Part shown: positions 1-7,320 of the stretch, piece by piece | Position numbering within the stretch: position 1 is the stretch's first letter | Layout: each line of letters begins with the position of its first letter | Assembly: GCA_002417905.1 (NCBI GenBank) | Contig: DIDB01000235.1 | Span: forward strand, 1 to 11,000 | Direction: 5' to 3' | DNA: 11,000 bases | DNA from: Pseudomonadaceae bacterium UBA5811 | Lineage (GTDB): Bacteria > Pseudomonadota > Gammaproteobacteria > Pseudomonadales > Pseudomonadaceae | Translations under genes and position numbers: made by a program | The notes under the pieces: model-generated | The model's input: the letters and a program-made list of their open reading frames with translations, nothing else | Told to the model about the DNA's origin: nothing | Database searches by the model: none

Positions 1-2
1 CC

Positions 3-179
3 AACTTTTGGGGGTCAGTTCATTCCCGGGGCTATTCATTCCGCATCCGACCCAATCAGCTGACCCAGAGCATCCGCAACCGGCGGCGCCGTATTGACCA
101 GGCCGAAAATGGGGTTTACCTGCCCCGCAACCGGCGCGAGCTGATGGAGGAGGGGCGATTTGCTTTTGGGGATGGCTGA
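3..179 (+). CDS. C-terminal fragment of an unidentified prophage gene (partial at window start)
   Basis: An open frame runs from the window edge to TGA at 177-179, giving about 58 residues of a C-terminus; the start lies outside the window. The tail is strongly basic, with a run of asparagine and arginine (NRRRR) and a second NRRE cluster, and ends in GRFAFGDG. Its orientation and position just before an endolysin-like gene suggest a late structural gene, such as a tail or tail-tip protein, in the same prophage. I do not recognise the family, and the fragment is too short for a domain call. That it is coding is inferred from the uninterrupted frame, its sensible composition and its strand. 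Confidence 0.5.
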   Translation, partial: NFWGSVHSRGYSFRIRPNQLTQSIRNRRRRIDQAENGVYLPRNRRELMEEGRFAFGDG

Positions 180-210
180 GAGACAGCACGGATCACGGGA
201 AAAGTCCGGG

Positions 211-234
211 GCAGCATAAGACTGCTTATGCTGC
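211..234. other. Perfect 10-bp inverted repeat (stem-loop) after the partial gene
   Basis: GCAGCATAAG, a 4-nt loop ACTG, and CTTATGCTGC form a perfect 10-bp stem 31 nt after the stop of the leftmost gene. No T-run follows on the + strand, and on the - strand only a short CTTTTCC lies several bases beyond, so it is not a textbook intrinsic terminator. It could be an atypical terminator, a processing or stability hairpin at the 3' end of the structural-gene message, or a protein-binding palindrome. The rest of 180-372 contains no gene that I can support. Confidence 0.6.
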
Positions 235-372
235 CAGGAGAGGCGGGGAACCGGATGAAAAACAGCCTATAACCCGCTTGCCCCTGTAGGGTTTCCCAAA
301 TTTTTTACCCCACCTGACACTTCCGGCCATCGACTGGAGCAATCCGCTCCGGCATGAGATGGAGTCCACCGG

Positions 373-843
373 ATGACCATTTCTGAGATTCGCAAGGCAG
401 CCATTGCTCCGGCCATGGCCCTGCTGCCCGGGTCTATGAACAGTCCTGCTGCCGAACTGATGCTGCTGGCCATCGGCCTGCAGGAAAGCGGCTTTCGCAG
501 CCGCCACCAGCAGGGCGGGCCGGCCCATGGCTACTGGCAGTTTGAGCTGGCCGGGGTGCGCTGTGTGCTGCAGCACCCGAAAAGCCAGGCGCCCCTGCTG
601 GCCCTGTGCAAAGCCCGCAAGCTGGCGGCCAGCGCCCCGGAGATTTACCGCGCCCTTGAATTCGACGACATCCTCGCCGCCGGCGTGGCCCGGCTGCTGC
701 TCTGGACGGATCCAGCACCACTGCCGGCTCCCGGCGACATCGAGGCCTCATGGAGGTACTACCAGCGCTGCTGGCGTCCAGGTCGGCCCCGGTATGACCA
801 CTGGAATGACCTTTATCCGCAGGCCATGGCAGCCATGTCCTGA
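373..843 (+). CDS. Prophage lysozyme/transglycosylase-like protein (probable endolysin)
   Basis: This 156-residue protein has no signal peptide or membrane segment. Near residues 30-57 it shows a hydrophobic helix leading into LQESGF, followed by GGPAHGYWQFE. A catalytic-type glutamate (E38) followed by a glycine-rich GxxQF-like strand is the arrangement seen in lysozyme-superfamily lytic transglycosylases. The protein would cleave peptidoglycan glycan strands at host lysis, reaching the periplasm through a holin. The ATG at 373 is preceded by GGAG at 367-370 with good spacing. It is the first complete gene of a lysis-like group, followed by a lipoprotein and two holin-like proteins, which supports the role. 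The catalytic assignment rests on motif shape only; the family is otherwise uncharacterised to me. Confidence 0.72.
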   Translation: MTISEIRKAAIAPAMALLPGSMNSPAAELMLLAIGLQESGFRSRHQQGGPAHGYWQFELAGVRCVLQHPKSQAPLLALCKARKLAASAPEIYRALEFDDILAAGVARLLLWTDPAPLPAPGDIEASWRYYQRCWRPGRPRYDHWNDLYPQAMAAMS

Positions 844-851
844 TCACCCTG

Positions 852-873
852 GCCGCCCCTTGGGCGGTCTTTT
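852..873 (+). terminator. Terminator-like hairpin between endolysin and lipoprotein genes
   Basis: CCGCCC (853-858), loop CTT and GGGCGG (862-867) form a GC-rich 6-bp stem, followed by TCTTTT. It begins 9 nt after the endolysin stop and ends only a few bases before the next gene's ribosome-binding site. It fits a weak intrinsic terminator or attenuator that would lower expression of the downstream lysis genes. Confidence 0.55.
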
Positions 874-875
874 GC

Positions 876-889
876 TGGAGAAAACTCCA
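876..889 (+). promoter_or_regulatory. Shine-Dalgarno sequence inside a small hairpin at the lipoprotein start
   Basis: The ribosome-binding site GGAG (877-880) is separated by AAAA from CTCC (885-888), which directly precedes the ATG at 889. TGGAG/CTCCA can form a 5-bp stem that covers both the Shine-Dalgarno sequence and the first base of the start codon, which would damp initiation. Seen in the sequence; the regulatory effect is inferred. Confidence 0.4.
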
Positions 890-1122
890 TGAAAAAAATC
901 ATTGTCGCCGCTTTGGTGGGCATTGCCCTGATGACTGCAACAGGCTGCAGCACTGTCTCCGAACGGGCCGCCAAATACGCGGGCCTTGCCGTCAGCGAAT
1001 ACTGCAGCACTCCGGCGACAGCCCGGCTGGCCCTGCGTGAGACCGTCAATGCAGCTGTAGCCCCCAATGGCATCACTGTGACCTGTGCTGCTGATACTGC
1101 CACCACCGAATCTGCCGAGTAA
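889..1122 (+). CDS. Small prophage lipoprotein
   Basis: The 77-residue product starts with a classic lipoprotein signal: MKK, a hydrophobic stretch, then a lipobox ending TATGC with the acylated cysteine at residue 20. The mature part is about 58 residues with two further cysteines (in YCS and TCA), which could form a disulfide in the periplasm, and a Thr/Glu-rich end. It should be attached to the outer or inner membrane facing the periplasm. In a lysis cassette, a short lipoprotein may be an outer-membrane spanin (Rz1-like) or a surface-exclusion type protein. No Rz-like partner with a membrane anchor and coiled coil is embedded or adjacent, so the spanin role is uncertain. The start is supported by GGAG at 877-880. 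Confidence 0.72.
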   Translation: MKKIIVAALVGIALMTATGCSTVSERAAKYAGLAVSEYCSTPATARLALRETVNAAVAPNGITVTCAADTATTESAE

Positions 1123-1150
1123 TCGGCTTATCACCAAAGAGGTAAATGAA

Positions 1151-1483
1151 ATGGGTATGAATGTAACTGGCCTGGTATCTGGTCTGATTTCATCCATCAA
1201 TAGCCTGCGTGAAGAGTCCGTTCTGATGCGTACCGAGATGACTGGCCTGCGTGCCGAAATGGCCGGCATGCGTCAGGCCGGTGCTGAGCTGTTTGGTGAG
1301 CTGGAGTCGTCCAGCACCGATATTGACATGGGTACCGATACTGATACCGGAACGGATGCTGACACGGGCACCGATGCCGACACGGGTGCCGATACTGATA
1401 CCGGAACGGATGCTGACACGGGCATCGATGCCGATACGGGTACTGACGCTGACGCGGGTACCGATGTGGCTACTCCGGCCTAA
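1151..1483 (+). CDS. Prophage protein: coiled coil followed by Asp-Thr-Gly hexapeptide repeats
   Basis: I chose the ATG at 1151 because AGAGG at 1138-1142 lies 8 nt upstream; an upstream ATG in the same frame (1085) would overlap the lipoprotein gene and lacks such a site. The product is 110 residues. Residues 5-55 look helical with heptad-like spacing (TEMTGLR then AEMAGMR), suggesting an oligomerising coiled coil. Residues 56-103 are eight six-residue units of type TDADTG, making a very acidic, probably disordered or cation-binding tail; the last seven residues end TPA. There is no signal peptide or clear membrane span. I recognise no family. Its place between a lipoprotein and a holin suggests a lysis or virion accessory role, but function is unknown. 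Confidence 0.7.
   Translation: MGMNVTGLVSGLISSINSLREESVLMRTEMTGLRAEMAGMRQAGAELFGELESSSTDIDMGTDTDTGTDADTGTDADTGADTDTGTDADTGIDADTGTDADAGTDVATPA
1316..1459 (+). repeat. 18-bp tandem repeat (8 units) with a 54-bp higher-order duplication
   Basis: Eight in-frame 18-bp units encode hexapeptides close to TDADTG. Units 2-4 and 5-7 match each other as a near-identical 54-bp block: the stretch starting CCGATACTGATACCGG occurs at 1335 and again at 1389, exactly 54 bp later, differing at only a few positions. This indicates expansion by duplication of three units after the single units had already diverged. Confidence 0.85.
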
Positions 1484-1499
1484 ATCTTCTGTTGCAGGA

Positions 1500-1521
1500 G
1501 GCCCGCCAACAGCGGGCCTTT
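1500..1521 (+). terminator. Terminator-like hairpin ahead of the holin gene
   Basis: GGCCCGC (1500-1506), loop CAACA and GCGGGCC (1512-1518) form a perfect 7-bp GC stem followed by TTT. It lies between the repeat-protein stop (1483) and the holin Shine-Dalgarno (GGAG at 1523-1526). The short U-tract suggests partial termination, which would keep holin levels low. Confidence 0.55.
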
Positions 1522-1531
1522 CGGAGAATTT

Positions 1532-1855
1532 ATGGACGACCCACGCGGCTACCTTGCTGCCGGCCTGATGATGGGCTTTCTGACCGGTGTCCAGGGTGGT
1601 CAGTTTCTCGGAGCTTTTATGGGCGCGCTGACGTTTGTGGTTCTGGCCAAGGACTATGGCAAAACGGAGCGCGCCCTGTTGCTGTTTCCCAGCTGGACAG
1701 TCGGTTACTACTCGCCGGGTGTGCTTACAGCGATTCCTGCCGAGATTGCATCATTTGTGGGTGGATTGCTGTGCATCACGCTGTCTGTCTCGGCGATGAG
1801 TGCCATCAAGTCTGGACGGGTAGCCGACTGGCTGGCCAGGAGAATCAAGCCTTGA
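1532..1855 (+). CDS. Putative phage holin (Phage_holin_8-like membrane protein)
   Basis: The product is 107 residues with three or four hydrophobic segments (about 7-20, 23-39, 48-62 and 70-90), a polar AKDYGKTER loop in the middle and a basic C-terminus (LARRIKP). The glycine/alanine-rich first half, the AKD-type turn and the overall length resemble the small putative holin family in proteobacterial prophages (Pfam Phage_holin_8, from memory). Such proteins accumulate in the inner membrane and open lesions that release endolysin. GGAG at 1523-1526 supports the ATG. The stop codon overlaps the TTG start of the next membrane protein, implying coupled translation and a joint role, possibly holin with antiholin. 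Confidence 0.68.
   Translation: MDDPRGYLAAGLMMGFLTGVQGGQFLGAFMGALTFVVLAKDYGKTERALLLFPSWTVGYYSPGVLTAIPAEIASFVGGLLCITLSVSAMSAIKSGRVADWLARRIKP
1838..1854 (+). promoter_or_regulatory. Ribosome-binding site deciding a TTG start within the holin stop
   Basis: AGGAGA at 1838-1843 lies 8 nt before TTG at 1852-1854. The holin stop TGA occupies 1853-1855, so start and stop share two bases. No ATG in this frame precedes the hydrophobic N-terminus, and the strong Shine-Dalgarno makes TTG the natural start. Confidence 0.65.
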
Positions 1856-2115
1856 ACATCATTCTTTCCGGGCTGTGCTTTGTCATTACCTACCAGCTGG
1901 TCACTTTTGCTGAATCGGGTCGCCGCAGCTACAAGCTGGCCTTTTCGATACTGGCCTACATCGAGTGCATTGCCTGTGGTTGCCTGGGGTTCACCCTGCT
2001 GGCCTGGGAACAGTATTCACGTTATTTCCTGCTGGTGTTGCTGATGGCGCTATCGGTCAATCTGAGGTTGTGCCGGGGCAATGTTTCACGTGTCTGGAGG
2101 CCTGAACATGCCTGA
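1852..2115 (+). CDS. Second putative holin/antiholin, 3-TM type (Phage_holin_3-like), TTG start
   Basis: From TTG at 1852 the product is 87 residues with three hydrophobic segments (about 2-19, 28-51 and 57-73). A basic turn (ESGRRSYK) follows the first, and the C-terminus reads CRGNVSRVW. The order of a first helix, an Arg-rich loop, an AYIxxxAxG helix, then a third helix and RGNVS resembles the putative 3-TM holin family (Pfam PF05449, from memory). It would sit in the inner membrane and act with the preceding protein in timing lysis. It overlaps the upstream stop by two bases and the downstream DUF1353 gene by 8 nt, so three genes appear translationally coupled. The open frame extends upstream to 1492, but that part overlaps the holin and is not believable as protein. 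Confidence 0.66.
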   Translation: MNIILSGLCFVITYQLVTFAESGRRSYKLAFSILAYIECIACGCLGFTLLAWEQYSRYFLLVLLMALSVNLRLCRGNVSRVWRPEHA

Positions 2116-2575
2116 TCTTGTTCCGCCCGGTTTCTCGGGCTTACCTGACTTCCGGGTATGGCATCCCGGCGAATGGATCCTGCTCGGGATGTTGCGCTAC
2201 ACGGCCAGGGATGGCCGGGTCTTTGACGTGCGCACCGGGTACATCACTGACTTTGCCAGTATTCCGGCTCCCATGCGGGCAGTGTGGGCGGTGAATGATG
2301 AAACCCGCCTGCCTGCTGTAGTGCATGACTGGTGCTACTCAACCCAGTGCATTGCCCGGGCAGAGGCTGACAGCCTGCTGCTGGAAATGATGGAGCGGGC
2401 TGGATCTGGTCTGGCCAAGCGGAATGCCTATTACGCTGGAGTCAGGGCAGGCGGGTGGACGCACTGGAATAAGCGGACTGATATGGGTGGCCTGCTGCCT
2501 GATTATGACTTTTCCCCTGGGTGGGCCATGCCCCTGGGGTGGCAGGCTGATCTGTCAGCAGTCAGTGTCGGGTAG
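2108..2575 (+). CDS. DUF1353 family prophage protein
   Basis: I chose ATG at 2108 because GGAGG at 2096-2100 lies 7 nt upstream; an in-frame ATG at 2081 has no such site. The product is 155 residues. Signature segments of DUF1353 are visible: TDFASIP (48-54), VVHDWCYS (71-78), a following AD pair (87-88), then a YYAGVRAGG helix before HW (119-120). Conserved Asp, His-Asp and Asp residues suggest a metal- or hydrolase-like site, but no activity is established to my knowledge. The family is common near lysis and tail genes of proteobacterial prophages. It is the last phage gene before the tRNA and has no membrane segment. Confidence 0.82.
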   Translation: MPDLVPPGFSGLPDFRVWHPGEWILLGMLRYTARDGRVFDVRTGYITDFASIPAPMRAVWAVNDETRLPAVVHDWCYSTQCIARAEADSLLLEMMERAGSGLAKRNAYYAGVRAGGWTHWNKRTDMGGLLPDYDFSPGWAMPLGWQADLSAVSVG

Positions 2576-2649
2576 GCAAGAGGGGCATCCGGGGCGGATT
2601 GATCGGAGGGGCATTTGCATGCCTGGAACGGGCATACGGTGGTTTCGTT

Positions 2650-2679
2650 TTCCCAAAATATTCCCAAAGTTTTCCCAAA
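2650..2679. repeat. Three TTCCCAAA direct repeats at 11-bp period beside the tRNA
   Basis: TTCCCAAA occurs at 2650-2657, 2661-2668 and 2672-2679, each start exactly 11 bp from the last, separated by three-base spacers ATA and GTT. One more copy lies at 293-300. Repeats phased to roughly one helical turn suggest a protein bound along one DNA face. Lying between the last phage gene and the 3' end of a tRNA, they fit arm-type sites for the phage integrase or an excisionase. This function is inferred. Confidence 0.6.
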
Positions 2680-2681
2680 AC

Positions 2682-2709
2682 AAAAAAGGCGATCCGTCTG
2701 GATCGCCTT
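2682..2709 (-). terminator. Intrinsic terminator of the tRNA-Val transcript
   Basis: Read on the - strand, AAGGCGATCC, loop AGAC and GGATCGCCTT form a perfect 10-bp stem whose 3' end continues as a run of six T (the A-run at 2682-2687 on +). It lies about 30 nt beyond the tRNA 3' end in the tRNA's direction and is a strong rho-independent terminator. Confidence 0.82.
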
Positions 2710-2715
2710 CTAAGG

Positions 2716-2733
2716 CCCGCGTGGCGCGGGTTT
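2716..2733 (+). terminator. Short GC hairpin with TTT tail, possible end of the phage late transcript
   Basis: CCCGCG (2716-2721), loop TGG and CGCGGG (2725-2730) are followed by TTT on the + strand. It sits back to back with the tRNA terminator, only a few bases from the tRNA 3' end. It may stop rightward prophage transcription before it runs antisense through the tRNA, or simply form the first of two hairpins after the tRNA. Confidence 0.45.
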
Positions 2734-2737
2734 CATA

Positions 2738-2814
2738 TGGTAGGCACAATTGGACTCGAACCAACGACCCCCACCATGTCAAGGTGGTGCTCTAACCAGC
2801 TGAGCTATGTGCCT
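2738..2814 (-). tRNA. tRNA-Val (anticodon GAC)
   Basis: On the - strand the 77 nt fold as a full cloverleaf. The acceptor stem is AGGCACA paired with TGTGCCT, all seven pairs Watson-Crick; the D-stem is GCTC/GAGC; the anticodon stem is CCACC/GGTGG around TTGACAT; the T-arm has loop TTCGAGT. The anticodon is GAC, which decodes GUC valine codons. The 3' ACCA is genome-encoded. A promoter lies just upstream and a strong terminator downstream. The 3' end faces the prophage, so the tRNA is likely the phage's integration target and its 3' half may be phage-supplied. Confidence 0.96.
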
Positions 2815-2827
2815 TCAGTGGGTGCGC

Positions 2828-2855
2828 ATTTTATAGGGAATCAGGGTATCGTCAA
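2828..2855 (-). promoter_or_regulatory. Sigma-70 promoter of the tRNA-Val gene
   Basis: On the - strand TTGACG (+ 2850-2855) and TAAAAT (+ 2828-2833) are separated by 16 bp. The expected start point lies about 6 nt beyond the -10, leaving a short leader before the tRNA 5' end at 2814. A GC-rich discriminator (GCGCACCC) follows the -10, as is usual for stringently controlled stable-RNA promoters. Confidence 0.72.
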
Positions 2856-2883
2856 GTCTTTTTGCAGAAATTTCTGTGGAAAA

Positions 2884-2911
2884 TTCAACTCGTTAGCTGG
2901 GGGTGGAATAA

Positions 2912-2912
<1 letters not shown>
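2884..2912 (+). promoter_or_regulatory. Candidate ligA promoter
   Basis: TTCAAC (2884-2889) and AATAAT (2907-2912) are 17 bp apart in the divergent spacer, pointing toward ligA. The -10 matches the consensus at five of six positions but the -35 at only three, so this would be a modest promoter. Confidence 0.35.
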
Positions 2913-5297
<2,385 letters not shown>

Positions 5298-5314
<17 letters not shown>

Positions 5315-6035
5315 CCAGATTGCCCGCATGCAGGCCGCACTCCTTGTGGGCGGCCTCTTCCCACCACCAGCGGCCCTCGCGCTCGTGCTGGTTGGGCAGC
5401 ACGGGCCGGGTGCAGGGTTCGCAGCCGATGCTGATAAAACCATGGCCATGCAGCGGGTTATAGGGAAGTTCCAGCATGCGGATATAACCCCAGATTTCCT
5501 CGCTGGTCATCCGGGCTAGCGGGTTGAACTTGATCAGGCTGCGCTCCGGGCTGGAGAACGCCGTGTCCAGCTCAACCTCGGCCACCTGGCTGCGGGTGCC
5601 TGGACTCTGGTCGCGGCGCTGGCCGGTGGCCCAGGCCGTAATGCCAGACAGTTTGCGGCGCAGGGGGGCGATCTTGCGGATGGCACAGCATTCGCCATGG
5701 CCATCCCGGTAGAAGCTGAACAGGCCCTTGTCCCGGACAAAGGGTTCGAGCTGGGCCGGTTCGGGGCTCAGCAGTTCGATAGCCATCTGGTAGTGCTCCC
5801 GGACCTGTTCGATAAAACGGTAGGTTTCACTGTGCAGGCGGCCGGTATCCAGACTGAATACCCGGACGTTTTTGTTCAGTTTCCAGGCCATATCAACCAG
5901 AACAACGTCTTCGGCACCACTGAAAGAGATCCACAGGTCATCACCGAACTGTTCAAACGCCAGCTTGAGGATGTCCTGGGGGGCGCGTCCCTGGCAGCGG
6001 CTGGACAGTTCGGCAAGGGTATCGGGCGAAATCAT
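5298..6035 (-). CDS. cysH: Assimilatory adenylyl-sulfate (APS) reductase, iron-sulfur type
   Basis: The enzyme reduces activated sulfate to sulfite with thioredoxin in cytoplasmic sulfate assimilation toward cysteine. From ATG at 6035 the product is 245 residues, the usual family length. Visible are the [12 protein letters not shown] nucleotide-binding loop (37-48), [12 protein letters not shown] (61-72), the paired cysteines C116-C117 and the C205-x-x-C208 pair that bind a [4Fe-4S] cluster, and the catalytic KECGLH tail (C233). The cluster cysteines indicate an APS reductase rather than a cluster-free PAPS reductase. The frame continues upstream to 6290, overlapping dapC, but the sequence beyond 6035 is not family-like; a GAGA-type site precedes the chosen start. 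It follows dapC by 71 nt and may be co-transcribed or have its own promoter. Confidence 0.93.
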
Positions 6036-6059
6036 GGTTATTCTCGGCTGGGCAGGGTG

Positions 6060-6084
6060 GGCCATTCTAGCAGGCTGAATGGCC
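6060..6084. other. 8-bp inverted repeat in the dapC-cysH spacer
   Basis: GGCCATTC (6060-6067) and GAATGGCC (6077-6084) flank a 9-nt loop, 24 nt upstream of the cysH start. Neither side has a T-run, so terminator function is unlikely. On the - strand one arm overlaps a TAGAAT -10-like hexamer, which would suit an operator controlling cysH separately from dapC, but no good -35 is visible. Confidence 0.4.
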
Positions 6085-6106
6085 GGCTTTGTCCTGCCTT
6101 TTGGGC

Positions 6107-7303
6107 TCAGAGGCCCTGTACAAAGGTACGGATGCGGCTGGCCGCCTCGATACAGTCCGCCAGTGGTGCAACCAGGGCCAGCCGGACCCGGCCGGCACCC
6201 GGATTGAGGCCACTGACCTCCCGGGACAGGTACGAGCCGGGCACTACATGCACGTGCTCGCGGATGAAAAGCTCCCGGGTAAAGGTGCAATCATCCACGG
6301 GCGTTTCAGGCCAGAGGTAGAAGCCGCCATCCGGTCGCCGGACATTCAGGACGGGTGACAGGATATCCAGCACCGCGGTGAATTTTTCCCGGTACAGGTC
6401 TCGGTTGGCCCGGACATGGGCTTCATCGTTCCAGGCGGCCACGCTGGCCAGCTGGGTGGGTATCGGCATGGCACAGCCATGGTAGGTGCGGTACAGCAGG
6501 AATTTTTTGAGAATGGCGGCGTCTCCGGCGACGAAGCCGGAGCGCAGGCCTGGCAGGTTGGAGCGTTTGGACAGGCTGTGGAAGACCACGCAGCGGCGGA
6601 AATCGGTTCGGCCCAGTCCGGCACAGGCTGTCAGCAGTCCGGCAGGTGGTTGTGCTTCGTCAAAGTACAGTTCGCTGTAGCACTCGTCGGCAGCGATCAC
6701 AAAATCGTAGCGGTCCGCCAGCCCGATCAGTTTTTGCAGGGTACTGACGGGCAGCAGGGCGCCCGTAGGGTTGCCGGGTGAGCAGATAAATAGCAGCTGG
6801 CAGTTTTGCCAGGTCTGTTCGGAAACCGCATCAAAGTCCGGGATGAAATTTTGCCCGGCCAGGCAGGGCAGATAATGGGGCCTGGCTCCGGCCAGCAGGG
6901 TGGCTCCTTCATAGATCTGGTAGAACGGGTTTGGGCTGATGACACAGGCGTCCGGCTGGCGGTTGACCACCGCCTGGGTAAAGGCAAACAGCGCTTCCCG
7001 GGTACCGTTGACCGGCAGAACCTGGCTGGCCGGATCAAGGGGAGCCTGCTGCAGGCGGAAACGCCGCTCACACCAGCCGGCAATGGCTTCGCGCAGGACG
7101 GGCAGGCCAAGGGTGCTGGGATAGACTGCCAGCTGTGGCAGGCTGTCGGCCAGGGTATTCAGCACAAAATCCGGGGCCGGATGCTTGGGTTCGCCAATGG
7201 ACAGGGAAATCAGGCGTTTGTCCGTCGGGCCGCTGGCATCAGCCAGCAGGGCCCTGAGCTTTTCAAAGGGATAGGGTTGCAGTGCGTTCAGGTCGCTGTT
7301 CAT
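6107..7303 (-). CDS. dapC: Succinyldiaminopimelate aminotransferase DapC
   Basis: This is a class I/II PLP-dependent aminotransferase of 398 residues. It would transfer an amino group from glutamate to N-succinyl-2-amino-6-ketopimelate in the succinylase branch that makes diaminopimelate for peptidoglycan and lysine. The fold signatures are in order: SIGEPKHP (35-42), NGTREALF (99-106), [11 protein letters not shown] (123-133), SPGNPTGAL (175-183), DECY (206-209), [15 protein letters not shown] with PLP lysine K246, and the carboxylate-binding arginine region GRVRLALV (371-378). The [13 protein letters not shown] context and the neighbourhood fit the DapC type described in Bordetella and Neisseria; a related aminotransferase specificity cannot be excluded by sequence alone. 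It starts 17 nt after glnD ends, with only a weak ribosome-binding site (GGA). Confidence 0.88.
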   Translation of the reverse strand: MNSDLNALQPYPFEKLRALLADASGPTDKRLISLSIGEPKHPAPDFVLNTLADSLPQLAVYPSTLGLPVLREAIAGWCERRFRLQQAPLDPASQVLPVNGTREALFAFTQAVVNRQPDACVISPNPFYQIYEGATLLAGARPHYLPCLAGQNFIPDFDAVSEQTWQNCQLLFICSPGNPTGALLPVSTLQKLIGLADRYDFVIAADECYSELYFDEAQPPAGLLTACAGLGRTDFRRCVVFHSLSKRSNLPGLRSGFVAGDAAILKKFLLYRTYHGCAMPIPTQLASVAAWNDEAHVRANRDLYREKFTAVLDILSPVLNVRRPDGGFYLWPETPVDDCTFTRELFIREHVHVVPGSYLSREVSGLNPGAGRVRLALVAPLADCIEAASRIRTFVQGL

Positions 7304-7320
7304 GAGGCATCCGGGCGGGT

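Noticed and set aside
268..273. TATAAC as a -10 element for the lysis genes
   Set aside because: No acceptable -35 lies 15-19 bp upstream and late phage genes are probably read from further left.
271..306. AACCC/GGGTT pairing followed by a T6 run as a terminator
   Set aside because: The stem is only 5 bp with a 12-nt loop, and the T-run starts 7 nt past the stem.
1492..2115. Reading the second holin frame as one 207-residue protein from 1492
   Set aside because: Its first 120 residues overlap the holin gene out of frame and are compositionally unlike a protein; TTG at 1852 with a strong ribosome-binding site explains the real gene.
6036..6290. An N-terminal extension of cysH from ATG at 6290
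   Set aside because: It would overlap the end of dapC by about 180 bp, adds non-family sequence, and the ATG at 6035 gives the normal family length.
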